From Sphaeroforma sirkka (taxonomy: Eukaryota > Opisthokonta > Ichthyosporea > Ichthyophonida), in NCBI GenBank assembly GCA_001586965.3, contig LUCW03001689.1, forward strand, positions 1-24,891: a stretch of 24,891 bases of DNA, read 5' to 3'. The notes beneath the pieces are model-generated. The model was given only the letters and a program-made list of their open reading frames with translations. It was not told the origin of the DNA and did not search any database. Shown piece by piece: positions 1-9,226 of this stretch; positions within the stretch are counted from its first letter, which is position 1; each line of letters opens with the position of its first letter. The position numbers and the translations under genes are program-made.

Positions 1-1
1 A

Positions 2-875
2 AAGATTATCGATGAAGATAAGGCCCTTGTGGCATCCGGTGATGAGTGAAGCAAATGGAATATGCTCCATGGCATCGGCATGATAGACCTGGCCATGTAA
101 GCTTGGAACTGATGAAAGAGACAATGGTTTGCGCAGGAATGGAGAAAGTTACACCAGGACGTTGGGGTGAGAAGCTTCCTTCTGTGAGCTTTGCGTGCAG
201 ATGCAAGAATGACGCATGGCCAGAATTACTCGCAAGTTGGTCTGGGTCAGAAGGAGTGCAGAAACGTAAATCTGTGGTTCTGAAGTTCCGGGATCGAAGC
301 TGTACGTAGATATATCTTCGAGACCTCTGAGGACACTCTCACTACTGGAAAACAATTCGGTCTCCAGGTTCTTGTGATCACAGCTTGGACACTACTGGTG
401 TTTGGAGCACTGAAGCACAAGAGTGATACGACTGCTGCAATGCGTCACTTGCTGGACACTAATTGCAGTGTTGAAGCGATTCCAGAAGAAGAAATCCATA
501 GTGATAGAGAGGGGCGAGTCAGTCAACGAGACTTGGAAGTCTGCTATCAGCAAGAGGCATAAAAGCAGAGTTTGACAGCAGCACGTAGCCTCCTGAACAT
601 AATGGAAGATGTGAGCGTGCACATCGAACCCCAATCGAGATGGCCCGGGTTCTTCTACTGCAGGCTAGACTGGGCGATGAGTTTTGGCCTCTGAAGCGGT
701 TACCTATGCTTGTTGGTTGATCAACGTAATGCCACAACGAGGTGGTGCTAAGTCGCGGGCGGAACTATGGTCAGGAGTTAAACCTGATTTGTCGCAGACA
801 ACAATTCCAACACAGTGCGAAAGTATATTTCTTGAGGAGGAAAACATAACAAGAAATCTGGCAAGAAGGGTCAGG
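2..875 (+). pseudogene. copia pre-integrase and integrase domain remnant
   Basis: The window opens in frame 2 with KIIDEDKALVASG, resembling the stretch just before the pre-integrase domain. From about 66 the frame reads APWHRHDRPGHVSLELMK, the WHxxxxHxS signature of the GAG-pre-integrase zinc region. The integrase core follows with all three acidic residues still visible: Asp in YVDIS (codon 309-311), Asp in HSDREG (503-505), and Glu in NGRCERAHRT (613-615). The last two are about 36 codons apart, as expected for DD35E, but in different frames, so an indel lies near 550. After Glu comes MARVLLLQARLGDEFWPL, the helix after the active site. Numerous stops and frame changes show it is not translated as one protein. 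The family call is firm; domain borders are approximate. Confidence 0.85.
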
Positions 876-1027
876 AAGAATTATTTTACTAAGTCCTAGC
901 CTTAATACTGTTGGCGGCAGTATGCGAATTTACAACCTAAGAGACAAAGCGTGTTGTGAATAGTCGAGATTATCGCCTTGAGCCCACGATTGCCAGTCAC
1001 GTTGAAAGGTCAAAGTCCAATCAATAA

Positions 1028-1400
1028 TTCCGGGGTGACGATGATAGTATTGACGATGAAGTAGGAGCAAGTGATGGCAACAAGGATACTTCAGCGTCAG
1101 AATCAGATACGGATAGTGATGGAGATGGTCCCATGGATGATGCCGCCGACGATGATGTCACTATGGATGAATCATCTACTGATGGAGGTGATGAATCAGG
1201 ACCCCATGTGAGCATCCTGGTTATCACTCGCCGCCACTCAATCACCAGAAACGTGATTTGCCAGGTAAGCAGACACCTACGAGAGGTGGCAGGCGATTGA
1301 AAACCCGCGTAGATCGTACACGCGACCGAGCCAATGACATGATGTCCCCGCGGATCAGCTCTAAAGGCTCATACGGACTTGGACTCGGAGAGAAAACGTG
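1028..1400 (+). pseudogene. copia acidic integrase-RT linker remnant
   Basis: In frame with RGDDDSIDDEVGASDG this stretch is almost entirely Asp, Glu, Ser and Gly (for example ASESDTDSDGDG and DDAADDDVTMDE), followed by a basic run RRLKTRVDRTRDRAND. Low-complexity acidic then basic linkers between integrase and reverse transcriptase are normal in copia polyproteins. I see no fold of its own here. Its place between recognisable integrase and RT segments is the main reason for the call. Confidence 0.6.
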
Positions 1401-2340
1401 AACGTCAATCAAGTGGAACCCCACCTCGACAAACTTCGAAACTTCGACGAGATCGTAAAACGAGATCATGAAGAATCTAACTTTGGATTTCTGGCCGATG
1501 ATGAATTGTCCTTCAAAGACTTGACTGGGTCTGCTGATGAGAAGCACTTCCGCGCAGCCATGAGAGACGAGCTACGTTCAATGCTGAAGATGAAGGTTTG
1601 GAAACTTCAGCAGCGCTGCAAGGGACAAAGCCTCTGGGACTCAAGTGGGTTCTCACTCTCAAGCGTGATGAAAGCGGCGCAGTGATACGACATAAAGCCC
1701 GCCCTATGTGCGAAGGGATTTGCACAACAGTATGGTCGAGATTATGTGGAGACATCGTCACCAGTAGTCACAAAAGAGACTGTGCGTGCATGTTTGGCTA
1801 TCGCTGCATCTGAGAACTTGGATGTATTGCAGTTCGATGTCAAAACTGCATTTTTTTCATGGTAATTTGGAAAGAGTACGTCTGCTCGGAGATCCCCACT
1901 GGTTTCGTTGAAATAGTTGGTGATTTACTAAGTGATGAGGATCACCAGTTGATTAAGGAGGGTGCTATTTGCGAGAGCTGAAGAAGAGTATCTATGGACT
2001 CAAGCAAGCCGGATTATGTTGGTTTGTGCGCTTCAGAGATTTCCTCGTTAATGATGTTGGATTCCGGCCAAGTCTTACGGACCCTTGTCTCTTTATTCGG
2101 AAGAACTGCTTTCTGGTACTTTATGTTGATGACGGTTTGATATTTTCGACTTCACGTCGAATGGGGAGAAGATATTGAAGAAGATCGAGACAGAGTTCGA
2201 CGTCAAGTCGATGTGGTCTCCACGGTTTTTTTCCTCGGATGGAAAATTGATATGTCTGAAAGAGGAATTTTCATCTTGCAGCCGGCATATATTGAGAAGC
2301 TAGCGAAGAAGTATGGACCATTGAAAGGGTCAGTACACCT
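1400..2340 (+). pseudogene. copia reverse transcriptase (RVT_2) remnant
   Basis: Recognisable RVT_2 blocks follow one another in three frames: HFRAAMRDELRSM near 1550, KPLGLKWVLTLKRDESGAV near 1630, then FAQQYGRDYVETSSPVVTKE and LQFDVKTAF, with the first catalytic Asp at 1836-1838. After a frame break comes ELKKSIYGLKQAGLCW and the YVDD box at 2122-2133 (second and third catalytic Asp). A run of seven T at 1851 sits at one frame break. FFLGWKIDMSERGIFI then follows. All catalytic residues survive, but at least four frameshifts separate them, so no functional enzyme can be made from this copy. The family call is secure because of the YGLKQ and YVDD motifs. Confidence 0.9.
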
Positions 2341-3095
2341 ATGAGTACATCTTTCGACGTGAATCGGCCTGGTACATTGGTGCAGGATTCAGACTACCGT
2401 GGTATCATAGGTTCCCTTATGTTTGCAGCTGTGGGTACGCGTCCTGATATTGCTTTTGCGACAAGTTCACTGAGCCGATACCTTGACCAGCCGACTAAGG
2501 CGAGAGAGGCTGCCGCAAGAAATCTGTGCGGATACTTGGAGGCTACCAAACACTGGGGAATCTTCTATGAAGCCGGGAACGACTTGAAACTTTGTGCGTA
2601 TGCCGATGCAAGCTATGGGGGGAGAAAGACAAGCGATCTCGTTCTGGCTATCTGGTATTCATCACAAATGCCCCAGTCTACTGGGGGGGGGCGCGCCGTC
2701 AGACACTTGTCACCCTAAGTACTTCTGAGGCAGAGTATGTCAGTCTTGCAGAGTCTTGCCGTGACGTAAAAACTGCTTTGAATTTGCTATCTGAGCTAGG
2801 ACGAGCCTCTGATCAATCTGTAGTTTGTTACGAGGACAATCAGACTGCTAAGAAGATGGCTGAGGAATTGACCACCAAGCGCAGTAAGCATATTGATATC
2901 AAATATCATTATGTGCGAGAGTTGTGCGCAAAGAAGATCATCTCATTGGAGGACTGCCGGTCTGAGTTGATGGTTGCTGATGCCTTGACCAAGGCATTGC
3001 CTAAGGTTGCTTTCGTGAAGCACCGAAGTCATATGATGAAACGCCGCTGCTACCGATGTGCTGTCGTGTCTACATCTCTTTGTCGTTGTGGCTAG
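2341..3095 (+). pseudogene. copia RNase H domain remnant
   Basis: The region opens with the copia block SDYRGIIGSLMFAAVGTRPD and SSLSRYLDQP, then AYADASYGG carries the first RNase H Asp (2605-2607). A frameshift falls in or near the run of nine G at 2684-2692. Beyond it the reading frame 2592-3095 continues with TLSTSEAEYVSLAES, CYEDNQTAKKMA and SKHIDIKYHYVRE, the classic copia RNase H motifs, and VADALTKALPK near the natural C-terminus. Two long frames together cover the whole domain. It is the best-preserved part of this copy. Confidence 0.9.
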
Positions 3096-3155
3096 TTTGT
3101 GGGGGAGATACATATCGAATGATGTCCGATGACTATGTCTTGCGTCCATGGGGAG

Positions 3156-3608
3156 TGTAGAAAAATCATATTGTCAAAGGTGAATGATGTTTTAAGTGTT
3201 GGACTCAGACCTAGTCCATTGAGGAACCGGTTATCTAACGATTTTTTTGTATGTTGTGTTTACGAATGTGGTTCGTACGCCGATTGTGTTTGACCTATTA
3301 AATGTATAATTTTGTTACTGGTGTCATTTGATAGGAAATGGGTTTCCCTTTCATATGATACCTTATTCAAGTTGTTTGAGTGAATATTCATTGAGTTATG
3401 AGTCTTGGAAGTTTTAAGTGTATTTGAAGAAATTGTGTTTGTATTTTTAGAGATGGAATCTAAAAAAATAGATTGCGCACGTCCGTTGGAATTTCTTTGG
3501 CAAAGGAAATTTTCGAGCCGAAAGGGCCGTTCAATTTTGACGAAAAATAGTATAAATACGGAATACAAAAGTAAATAAAGAGCACTTTCACAGAGTTGAA
3601 AATTCACA
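3156..3608 (+). mobile_element. copia LTR, copy A (3' LTR)
   Basis: It starts TGTAGAAAAATC and ends AATTCACA, the TG...CA pattern of LTRs. A near-identical sequence occurs at 16080-16518, with roughly twenty substitutions and a few small indels by eye; the largest gap is about 12-14 bp near 3290. A TATA box TATAAATA is at 3551-3558 and a polyadenylation signal AATAAA at 3574-3579. That gives a short R/U5 arrangement read on the plus strand, matching the polyprotein orientation. A purine-rich GGGGAG just upstream could be the polypurine tract. The two flanks differ from copy B, so these LTRs belong to two separate insertions. Confidence 0.92.
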
Positions 3609-3985
3609 GGGCTCGTAATCAGATTAAGAAAGCACTTTTCAAAGATGTGTCTGACTATTTGCGTAAGCGTGATGGGGCGGAAGTCGGCGTTGGCTTTCTT
3701 TGGGTGCGCTGTCAGGAGGCTGCAGTTCAGGGCTGCAGGGAAGGTACCCGCCTTCAGTAGCTCAGTGATTGCTTCGGCAAGGAGTCTAATCAATGGACTA
3801 TTGGCGTCAGGGCATCCTAATGTCCGACGTTCGGTAGAGCGCTCCACTGCGGCCTTCAGGAGAAGGATGTGGATTCCGTCGAGGTCAGGTCCCTTCTTGG
3901 GATAGCGTAGTATTGCCTCCATTACATCGTCGGGGCGTATGGTAAAAGTAACATCAGGAGAGGGTTCGGTATCCGGTGGAACCAC
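3609..3985 (-). pseudogene. LINE ORF2 reverse transcriptase, N-terminal part
   Basis: The frame contains PKKGPDLDGIHILLLKAA, then LLKAGTFPAALNCSLL, HPKKANADFRPITLTQIV and HIFEKCFLNLI. These are the first RT blocks of non-LTR elements (KxGPDGI, the lysine-rich PKK, the FRPISL block and the IFEK block). The catalytic FxDD boxes should come next but the frame stops at the copia LTR. Translation through the junction is open by chance into LTR sequence down to 3260 and should not be taken as protein. The call rests on motif order and is confident. Confidence 0.85.
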
Positions 3986-4006
3986 GTATGGGTTTGTAGA
4001 GTTGAA

Positions 4007-4090
4007 TAGGGATAATAATATATTTTTTTAGGGATAATATTATTTATTTAGGTATAATATTGTTTATTTTTGGGGATAATATTATTTAAG
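4007..4090. repeat. AT-rich tandem repeat, about four 20-23 bp units
   Basis: Units begin at about 4007, 4029, 4050 and 4072. Each is a variant of (T)AGGGATAATATTATTTATT. The array sits between the endonuclease-side and RT-side pieces of LINE ORF2 and interrupts the coding sequence. It looks like a late expansion or insertion within the dead element. Confidence 0.8.
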
Positions 4091-5159
4091 GCCTTAGAGT
4101 AGCCAACAAGGGTAGCGCCTGTATCATCGGTACCCGGTATGCAGGGTTAGGGTGGAGACCGTCGTTGGTACGCAATATCTATGAGCATTTGAGCATTGCT
4201 TTGGGCGCTCAGACGTGGGCGGAACGAGTGGTTTGGCAGCCGCTGAACCCGGGGTCTGTTTAAGTCATAGTAGAACTCTCCAAAGATCTTAGTGGCATAG
4301 CGCCAGATGCGGTCGAGGATCCGTAGCAGCCCTTCCGCTGGTCCATGTAAAGCGAGATACGACCGTAGTAAGTTCTGATGCAAACGGATTTCGGCTTGGA
4401 ATAGTCGTGCGCGGGATTTGTGGCGTAGGTGATACAGTCGATGGCGATATCGGTTATATCCATGGGAGGGGAGGCGTTGGTCCGGAGGCGGCGTCATTGC
4501 TGGCATTTGTTGGGGCCGATGGATTTGATTCGTGGGAAGTATCTGGAGATCGAGTCCAAAGGTGTGGTCACCACATATACCGTAGTCCGTCAGCTTATAA
4601 GTTTGAAGGGAGGCGGGGGTGGTAGGTCGATGATACGCATGTTCTGTACAGTTGAGCCGCCAGCATAGAGATAGTCCAATTGCCACGTATTACGCAGAGT
4701 AGTCTCAATAATTTTCATACGTAGTCCCGTAATTTGTAGACGCGTGGCCATACTTCCGGGTTTTGAAGTTGAAGTCTCCCCACACGACATCTGGTTGGAG
4801 ACCGCTAATATCGGGTGGATTCATGTATCGCCTAACGTCTTCTTCAGTAAGTGATGTGAGTGGAAAGTAGAACACGGCCATATGAACGCCGAAGCACACA
4901 GAAAACACCGCGTACGGTGAAGAATGTACAAGTTGAAAATTCGATGGGTGGTGTTTGGAAAAGATACCAATACCACAGTGTAATATGCCGTGTAGCGTAT
5001 ATAATTAAGAAATTTGGTGTTATGCCAGGTTTCAACCACACACATAACATCAAACTGACTTAAAATCGATATAACGTTCAAACACTTATCTGTATGTGCT
5101 GCGTTGTCCATGTTGAGTCCTTGTGGGTTGAAAAGCGTCATCCTCATTGGTCCTAACAT
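4091..5159 (-). pseudogene. LINE ORF2 endonuclease domain and spacer
   Basis: ORF2 begins with ATG at 5159-5157 and reads MLGPMRMTLFNPQGLNMDNA, where NPQGLN matches the N-terminal Asn block of APE-type endonucleases. DVMCVVETW gives the Glu block. After a frame change, AVFYFPLTSLTEEDVRRYMN leads into PDVVWGDFNFKTR, the GDFN motif. Further on, ICGDHTFGLDLQ near 4570 corresponds to the SDH block with the catalytic His. A spacer with IAIDCITYATNPAHDYSKP near 4450 leads towards RT. At least three frame changes occur. It would have nicked target DNA to prime reverse transcription; this copy cannot. Confidence 0.75.
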
Positions 5160-6585
5160 TGTTCATCATCGGTCAATACTACTGGGCTCTCTTCTTTAAC
5201 GATGTCAGTCATTTCTATATCATTACCTGTCGTCGAAGAGTCTGTCGTGGAAAGCTGAGGCTGCGTATTGCTATCCATCGTGTCGGATGATTGTGTCGGG
5301 GAGACCGTTGGTATATGAAGTCGTCTGGGTTTCGCACGCGCTGATTCTTTAGCGTTTGCCGGGATCCGCAGGTTAGGTGAGAAGAGGTTTACATCATGCT
5401 TTGCTTGGTAAGCCTTCTGGAGACGACCCGCAGTAGATTGGAGGATGTCTACGTTAGTGGATTGACAAGTGGGCTCAGTAGTATATCCATGCTGCGGGCA
5501 AGAATTTTTTGGCGCTCGTTCATGTGCAGTGCAGCGGGCCTCCCGCTTGGTGCGAAGATAGTGGATTAAAGCTGCACTCGTAGCGTCGGGATGTTGTTGG
5601 GAGCGGGGGTCGATGTTTTCATCAAGCTGCCATTTCCACGTAAGTGCTGCATGTTGTTTCACCTGGGCGACAGCGTTGCTAGGAACACAAAGGCGGATGA
5701 AACTGGTGGAGCTTCCGCGTCAATTTGGCTGAGATACCGATTTAGACGGAAGATACCAGAAGAAGTGGTGGCGATTGAGGACTGGTTGGGCATGCCAATA
5801 TTTTTCAAATACTGAACGGGATGGGGACTTGCCGTTAGGGAAAATTGTTCGGAAGAAGAGCCATACCGGAGTTATGTCATCCATTTCATAAGAGTTTTTT
5901 TGTGCGGCATCGGGCGGCCCACCACTTTCGTCATAAGATGTTCGGGTACTGACGATTGCGGTTAGGACTGAGAAGCTGGTGGGGTCGGGGCGTTTTTTTA
6001 CGGCTCGGTTTTGCAGGTTTGTCCACTTTTGAGCGGTTGCTGGGAGGCTCACTGCTGCTATTGGGCGCCTGTGACCGCGGTCTTTGCAGGCGGAGCAGGC
6101 GGGCTTGTGGAGCCAAATCGGAAAGTGTCGGGTGTGTCTTTATCTATAGGTGCACGGGTTTGGGATTTAAGGTCCCAGAGTTCGGATTCAAGGTTGGTTG
6201 TTTTTTGCACAGAGGTTAGTGAGCATTTGGTGTATGGTTGATATCCATTGGTCATCAGTCAAAGGCTCCTTGGAGATGGGCCCATCATTGTTCGGGGTTA
6301 TTTGAGCTGGTTCCAAAATTTGATTGAGATTGGCCTGTAGAGTACTGACCTGGCCCGAGAGGTTTGTGATCGATTTTTTGTATGTCTAATTTTCATTGCT
6401 CATTGGGTAAGAAGTCGTTGGGGACGAACGGTTGGCCTGACATTTTTTCGTGGATGTGGGACTGTGGGACTGTGGGACTGTGGGTCCCCAGACTCCCTAC
6501 TGGATTTTATTTTATTTTTTGATTGAAAATACAAATTTAAAGTCAACGTTTTGATGGGGTTTGTAGGTTTTTTTGAAAGTGGCAT
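5153..6585 (-). pseudogene. LINE ORF1 (RNA-binding gag-like) remnant
   Basis: Three overlapping minus-strand frames (6255-6058, 6052-5720, 5662-5153) make a continuous but frameshifted coding stretch upstream of ORF2. The protein is basic and Ser/Thr/Pro-rich, with KYWHAQPVLNRHHFFWYLP in the middle and an acidic tail ending VVLTDDEQC. No CCHC knuckle is clear; Cys and His cluster around CTAHERAPKNSCPQHGYTTE. The stop TAG (5155-5153) overlaps the ORF2 start ATG (5159-5157). The role as an RNA-binding ORF1 product is inferred from position only. The 6585-6400 part is uncertain. Confidence 0.6.
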
Positions 6586-6599
6586 TCAGTTCTACGCTG

Positions 6600-6702
6600 G
6601 TGACCTACTGGCCACCGAGAATTACGTTTCGGAGACGAAAATTTGAATCAAAGGTCCGTCGTGAAAAAAATAAATATGGGGAAGTGAAAAATAAATATGG
6701 GA
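6600..6702. other. junction DNA between LINE 5' end and gag inverted copy
   Basis: It contains a short direct repeat, GAAAAAAATAAATATGGGGA and GAAAAATAAATATGGGAA, at about 6662-6702. Similarity to the other gag copy starts at 6703, so this is the rearrangement border. No gene is visible. Confidence 0.5.
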
Positions 6703-7088
6703 AGTACTTCTAGTGAAATTGTTAAGTAAAGAACAGCTATAGGTACGTCCTGTGTGATCGAAGATATTAAGGCTCTTACCAAGAGGCAGTCCCGATCATT
6801 CTTACACAGGCTACCACTGCTAAATCCTAACTGGCTTAAATTGTATCTTAGTTTATACAACATAGTTTAAAACATAGAAATATCCATCGAGGTTTACATA
6901 TTTTTCAGTTAATTAGTAGTTACCGTAGTGTACTGCTTCTAGACTGTCTAATAATTGCTTACTATTCAGCGACAGGACTGTAAGTATTCTATACTACCTC
7001 ATAGTGGCTATACTACTACCCTAAAGTAAGCTACACGCTAGTTACTATACCTAGGCCTTATTAATTTTCTTGCTCTTGAGCTATTACT
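6703..7088 (+). other. leader of gypsy A gag, left copy
   Basis: About 386 bases, AT-rich, precede the gag start and recur at 13442-13825. The sequence may contain the 3' portion of an LTR plus the leader. However, I see no clear ...CA / TGG primer-binding-site junction and no TATA/AATAAA pair that would define the LTR. No coding potential. Confidence 0.5.
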
Positions 7089-8405
7089 ATGGCTAAAGGA
7101 AATTCTAAAGGCAAGGCAGCTGCCAGCTCTAAGCCTGCTAAGCCTGTTGAAGTTCCTGAGGTTACTGGGGACACTGGTCCGTCTGGTAATGAGCCTGCCG
7201 TTGAAGCTGTAGAGGACGCCGTTTCTGAGCTTGGTTCTGAGGAAAACTCTGAGGATGACTCGTCGGACCCTAAAGCCTTGGAAGAGGAGGCCTCAACTGC
7301 CGCGGAAAGGCTCGCCAGCGTCCGTGTGTCTCCTAGTAGTGCAGCCCAGGGCCTCAGCTCGCCATCTGACCGCGAAAAGTCAGATATTGGAAAGGCTATA
7401 TCTCTTGAACAAGTGGAGGGATCGTCTCGAGATCGACGGTTTATTACTACTGAAAGTCATCCCAATCGACCTATCAACAAAGATGGCAGCGTTCCATTTC
7501 GTGAAATTTCATTGCATGCCTCGCCACTGAAAGCCTCATCACCGAATGTTGGGGCGGAAGACGCAAATGTTGGGGGGACGCCATAACTCGACAACGAGTG
7601 GTTGGATCTTCTCAATCTCGACGTCATTTGAATCGCAAAGATGAGGTTTTAAAGGTACTAGCCGCTGCCGCAGTTTCTGATCCCTCGATCTTATCCCACG
7701 TGGCCGATATTCTTCCTATACCGAAAAAAATTATTCCGAGCCGGGATTCGAACTTGAGGCACTCTGGTTTACCAACCAACAGGGTTTCCACTGCCAGTTA
7801 CCGCTTGTAAAGTGGGTACAACCTTAAAATTTAATCTCTATAGCTCGGAAGCTACAATCGACCACCCTCTCGCCAAACCTAACCCTGTCAGAGGCTATGA
7901 TCGTATGGATATCGATGAAGCTTACCACCCTTATAACATCGATCCTCATTTACCATCTAACCCTGGTAATCACGACTTTGGTAATCGTCATGCCAGTACC
8001 TCACTAGAGAGTACCCGCTCTAGCACTGAAGAAGAGGAAGTGAGAACCAGACAACAATGTCTCAGGCTATTACGTTCTGGTATGCAAGTCCTTGAGGACC
8101 GTCTATTGAATGACTCTGGCCTTGACGATAGGAAAGCGGATAACATTCGCTATCTAATCGATAACAAGAGAAAGGAGATAGACTCCATCTTGGCACTAGC
8201 AGCCCGTAGCACTGAGCGTGAACCTCGTGAACCCTTTGAACCAAGCTTTTATAAAGCAGCTAGGTATCGCGAAGGCTGAGGTCGATTTCTCTACCAATGA
8301 GAGTACAGTGGAGACACTGAAGGCCTTTGACCAACTTAAGGAGTCTGCCAGCCTTAAGGATAAGCAGATGATGAATGCCTTTATTCATTTCTATGAATCG
8401 GTGTT
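7089..8405 (+). pseudogene. gypsy A gag remnant, left copy
   Basis: The ATG at 7089 opens MAKGNSKGKAAASSKPAKPV, a Lys/Ala-rich start, followed by an acidic Ser/Glu region (VSELGSEENSEDDSSDPK). A frameshift in the G run near 7575 ends this frame at 7586. Coding resumes at about 7586 with VGSSQSRRHLNRKDEVLKVL. After the tRNA-like segment it continues with DHPLAKPNPVRGYDRMDIDE (frame 7812-8279) and a helical capsid-like portion to about 8400. I count 11 amino-acid differences from the right copy over the first 147 residues. The C-terminal part with the zinc finger is missing because the arm is truncated. It is identified as gag by its place before a zinc finger and protease in the right copy. 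Confidence 0.75.
7734..7806 (-). tRNA. tRNA-Thr-like relic inside gag, left copy
   Basis: Read on the minus strand, this has a box-A-like GGCAGTGG and an anticodon-loop-like TTGGTAA (anticodon GGT, Thr) followed by ACCAG. It also has a box B AGTTCGAATCC and a 3' part CCCGGCTCGGAA. On this strand TAA and then a T run follow. The acceptor and T stems do not pair properly (TCAAG against CCCGG), so it is a decayed tRNA or tRNA-derived SINE fragment, not a working gene. It lies antisense to gag and is shared with the right arm. Confidence 0.4.
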
Positions 8406-9226
8406 AATAATTCAACAGAAATTGTTTCTTGCCAGGATCAATTTCTACCCCTGCTGCAGATACCTTGTAACCAAGTAAGTGTATAGTGTCTTTAGCAAAA
8501 GAACACTTGTCCTCGTTAATCTTAATTCTGGCATGGTTAAGTCGCTTTAAGACTTCCTTAACGAGTTTAGCATGTTCATGTGCTGTCTTTGTAAAGATAA
8601 CTATATCATCTAAATATACTGATACGTTATCCTACAGGTCCGCAAATAGTTACATCAGAACTAGTTGGAAGAAAGAAGGTAACATGTGTAAGCCTTCAGG
8701 TGCACCTTTAAATTGATTATTCTTACCTTGCCAAGTAAAGGTAAAGTATTTCCTATGCGGCTCATATATTTGTAATTGATGGAATGCAGCTTTTTAAGTC
8801 TACCTTGGAGAAGATAGTCGCACCTTCCATGTTGCGTAGTATCTTGCTTAACTTTGGTAAGGGAAAACTATGTTGCGGAATTAGTTTGATGATTGGCGAC
8901 AGGTCTAGTACTACTCTTGTTTTACAAAACGTTCCATCAGGTTTATATTGATCGACCGCTAAGAGAGCTAAGTCAACTGGGGTTGCATCATAATTGATTT
9001 CAATTAGACCCTGTTTTAACCAATCTTCAATTTGGGGTTTGACAGCGTCTTTGTGTCTCCAACTCACGTAGTTATGTGAAGGACACTCTAGCTTAGAGAA
9101 GTCGACGTTTGTTAAGTCAAGCTTAACGTACCCGTTAGAGAACATAAACATACACCAGTCAGTTATTGCAATCTTTCTGTTTTGTATACTTAAGTCCATA
9201 ATTATATCGGTAAAGTGCGGAATCAT
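8405..9226 (-). pseudogene. gypsy A reverse transcriptase domain
   Basis: From 9130 downward it reads VDFSKLECPSHNYVSWRHKD, PQIEDWLKQGLIEINYDATP, LLAVDQYKPDGTFCKTRVVL, then SFPLPKLSKILRNMEGATIF and KVDLKS with the first catalytic Asp (about 8800). After a small indel come AAFHQLQIYEPHRKYFTFTW, GAPEGLHMLPSFFQ and VYLDDIVIFTK, with the YLDD box at 8617-8606. HLLGYKVSAAGVEIDPGK ends the domain. A few frameshifts and stops are present but every RT motif is there. The next block, which should lead to RNase H, is cut at the inverted-repeat border. Confidence 0.9.

Larger units (their letters stand above)
1..3608 (+). mobile_element. Ty1/copia retrotransposon copy 1, 3' part
   Basis: Pieces of a copia polyprotein occur in the canonical order pre-integrase, integrase, acidic linker, reverse transcriptase, RNase H, then an LTR. 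The gene is spread over all three plus frames with many stops and indels, so the copy is dead. Its gag, protease and 5' LTR lie before the window. The order integrase-before-RT is diagnostic of copia rather than gypsy. The 3' LTR abuts the reading frame of a minus-strand LINE at 3609, so this copy appears to have inserted into the LINE. The LINE's 3' end and the other side of the target duplication should lie upstream of base 1. Confidence 0.9.
3609..6600 (-). mobile_element. non-LTR (LINE-type) retrotransposon, 3'-interrupted
   Basis: Read on the minus strand, this has ORF1 (about 6400 to 5153) and ORF2 (from 5159 down to 3609), with an apurinic-type endonuclease followed by a reverse transcriptase. 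That is the layout of LINE-like elements of the Tad/Jockey/I kind. The RT reading frame runs up to base 3609 and is then replaced by the copia LTR, so the rest of RT and the 3' end are absent here. Several frameshifts and an AT-rich tandem insertion make it inactive. The 5' end is not sharply defined; I place it near 6600. Confidence 0.8.
6703..8405 (+). repeat. left arm of large inverted repeat (gypsy A leader and gag)
   Basis: This arm matches the reverse complement of 12144-13825. Similarity begins at AGTACTTCTAGTGAAA and ends around the codons for MNAFIHF near 8400. The two arms differ by scattered substitutions and small indels. They share the same 386-bp stretch before the gag start codon, the same gag sequence and the same tRNA-like segment. 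The right arm continues into the rest of gag and pol; this arm stops abruptly and meets the RT of the same element in opposite orientation. Confidence 0.92.

Noticed and set aside
3260..3608. Extension of the LINE RT frame into the LTR
   Set aside because: The frame stays open by chance past 3609, but the DNA is LTR sequence that recurs at 16080-16518 without any RT next to it.
7734..7806. A functional tRNA gene
   Set aside because: Acceptor and T stems do not pair in either copy; kept only as a relic.
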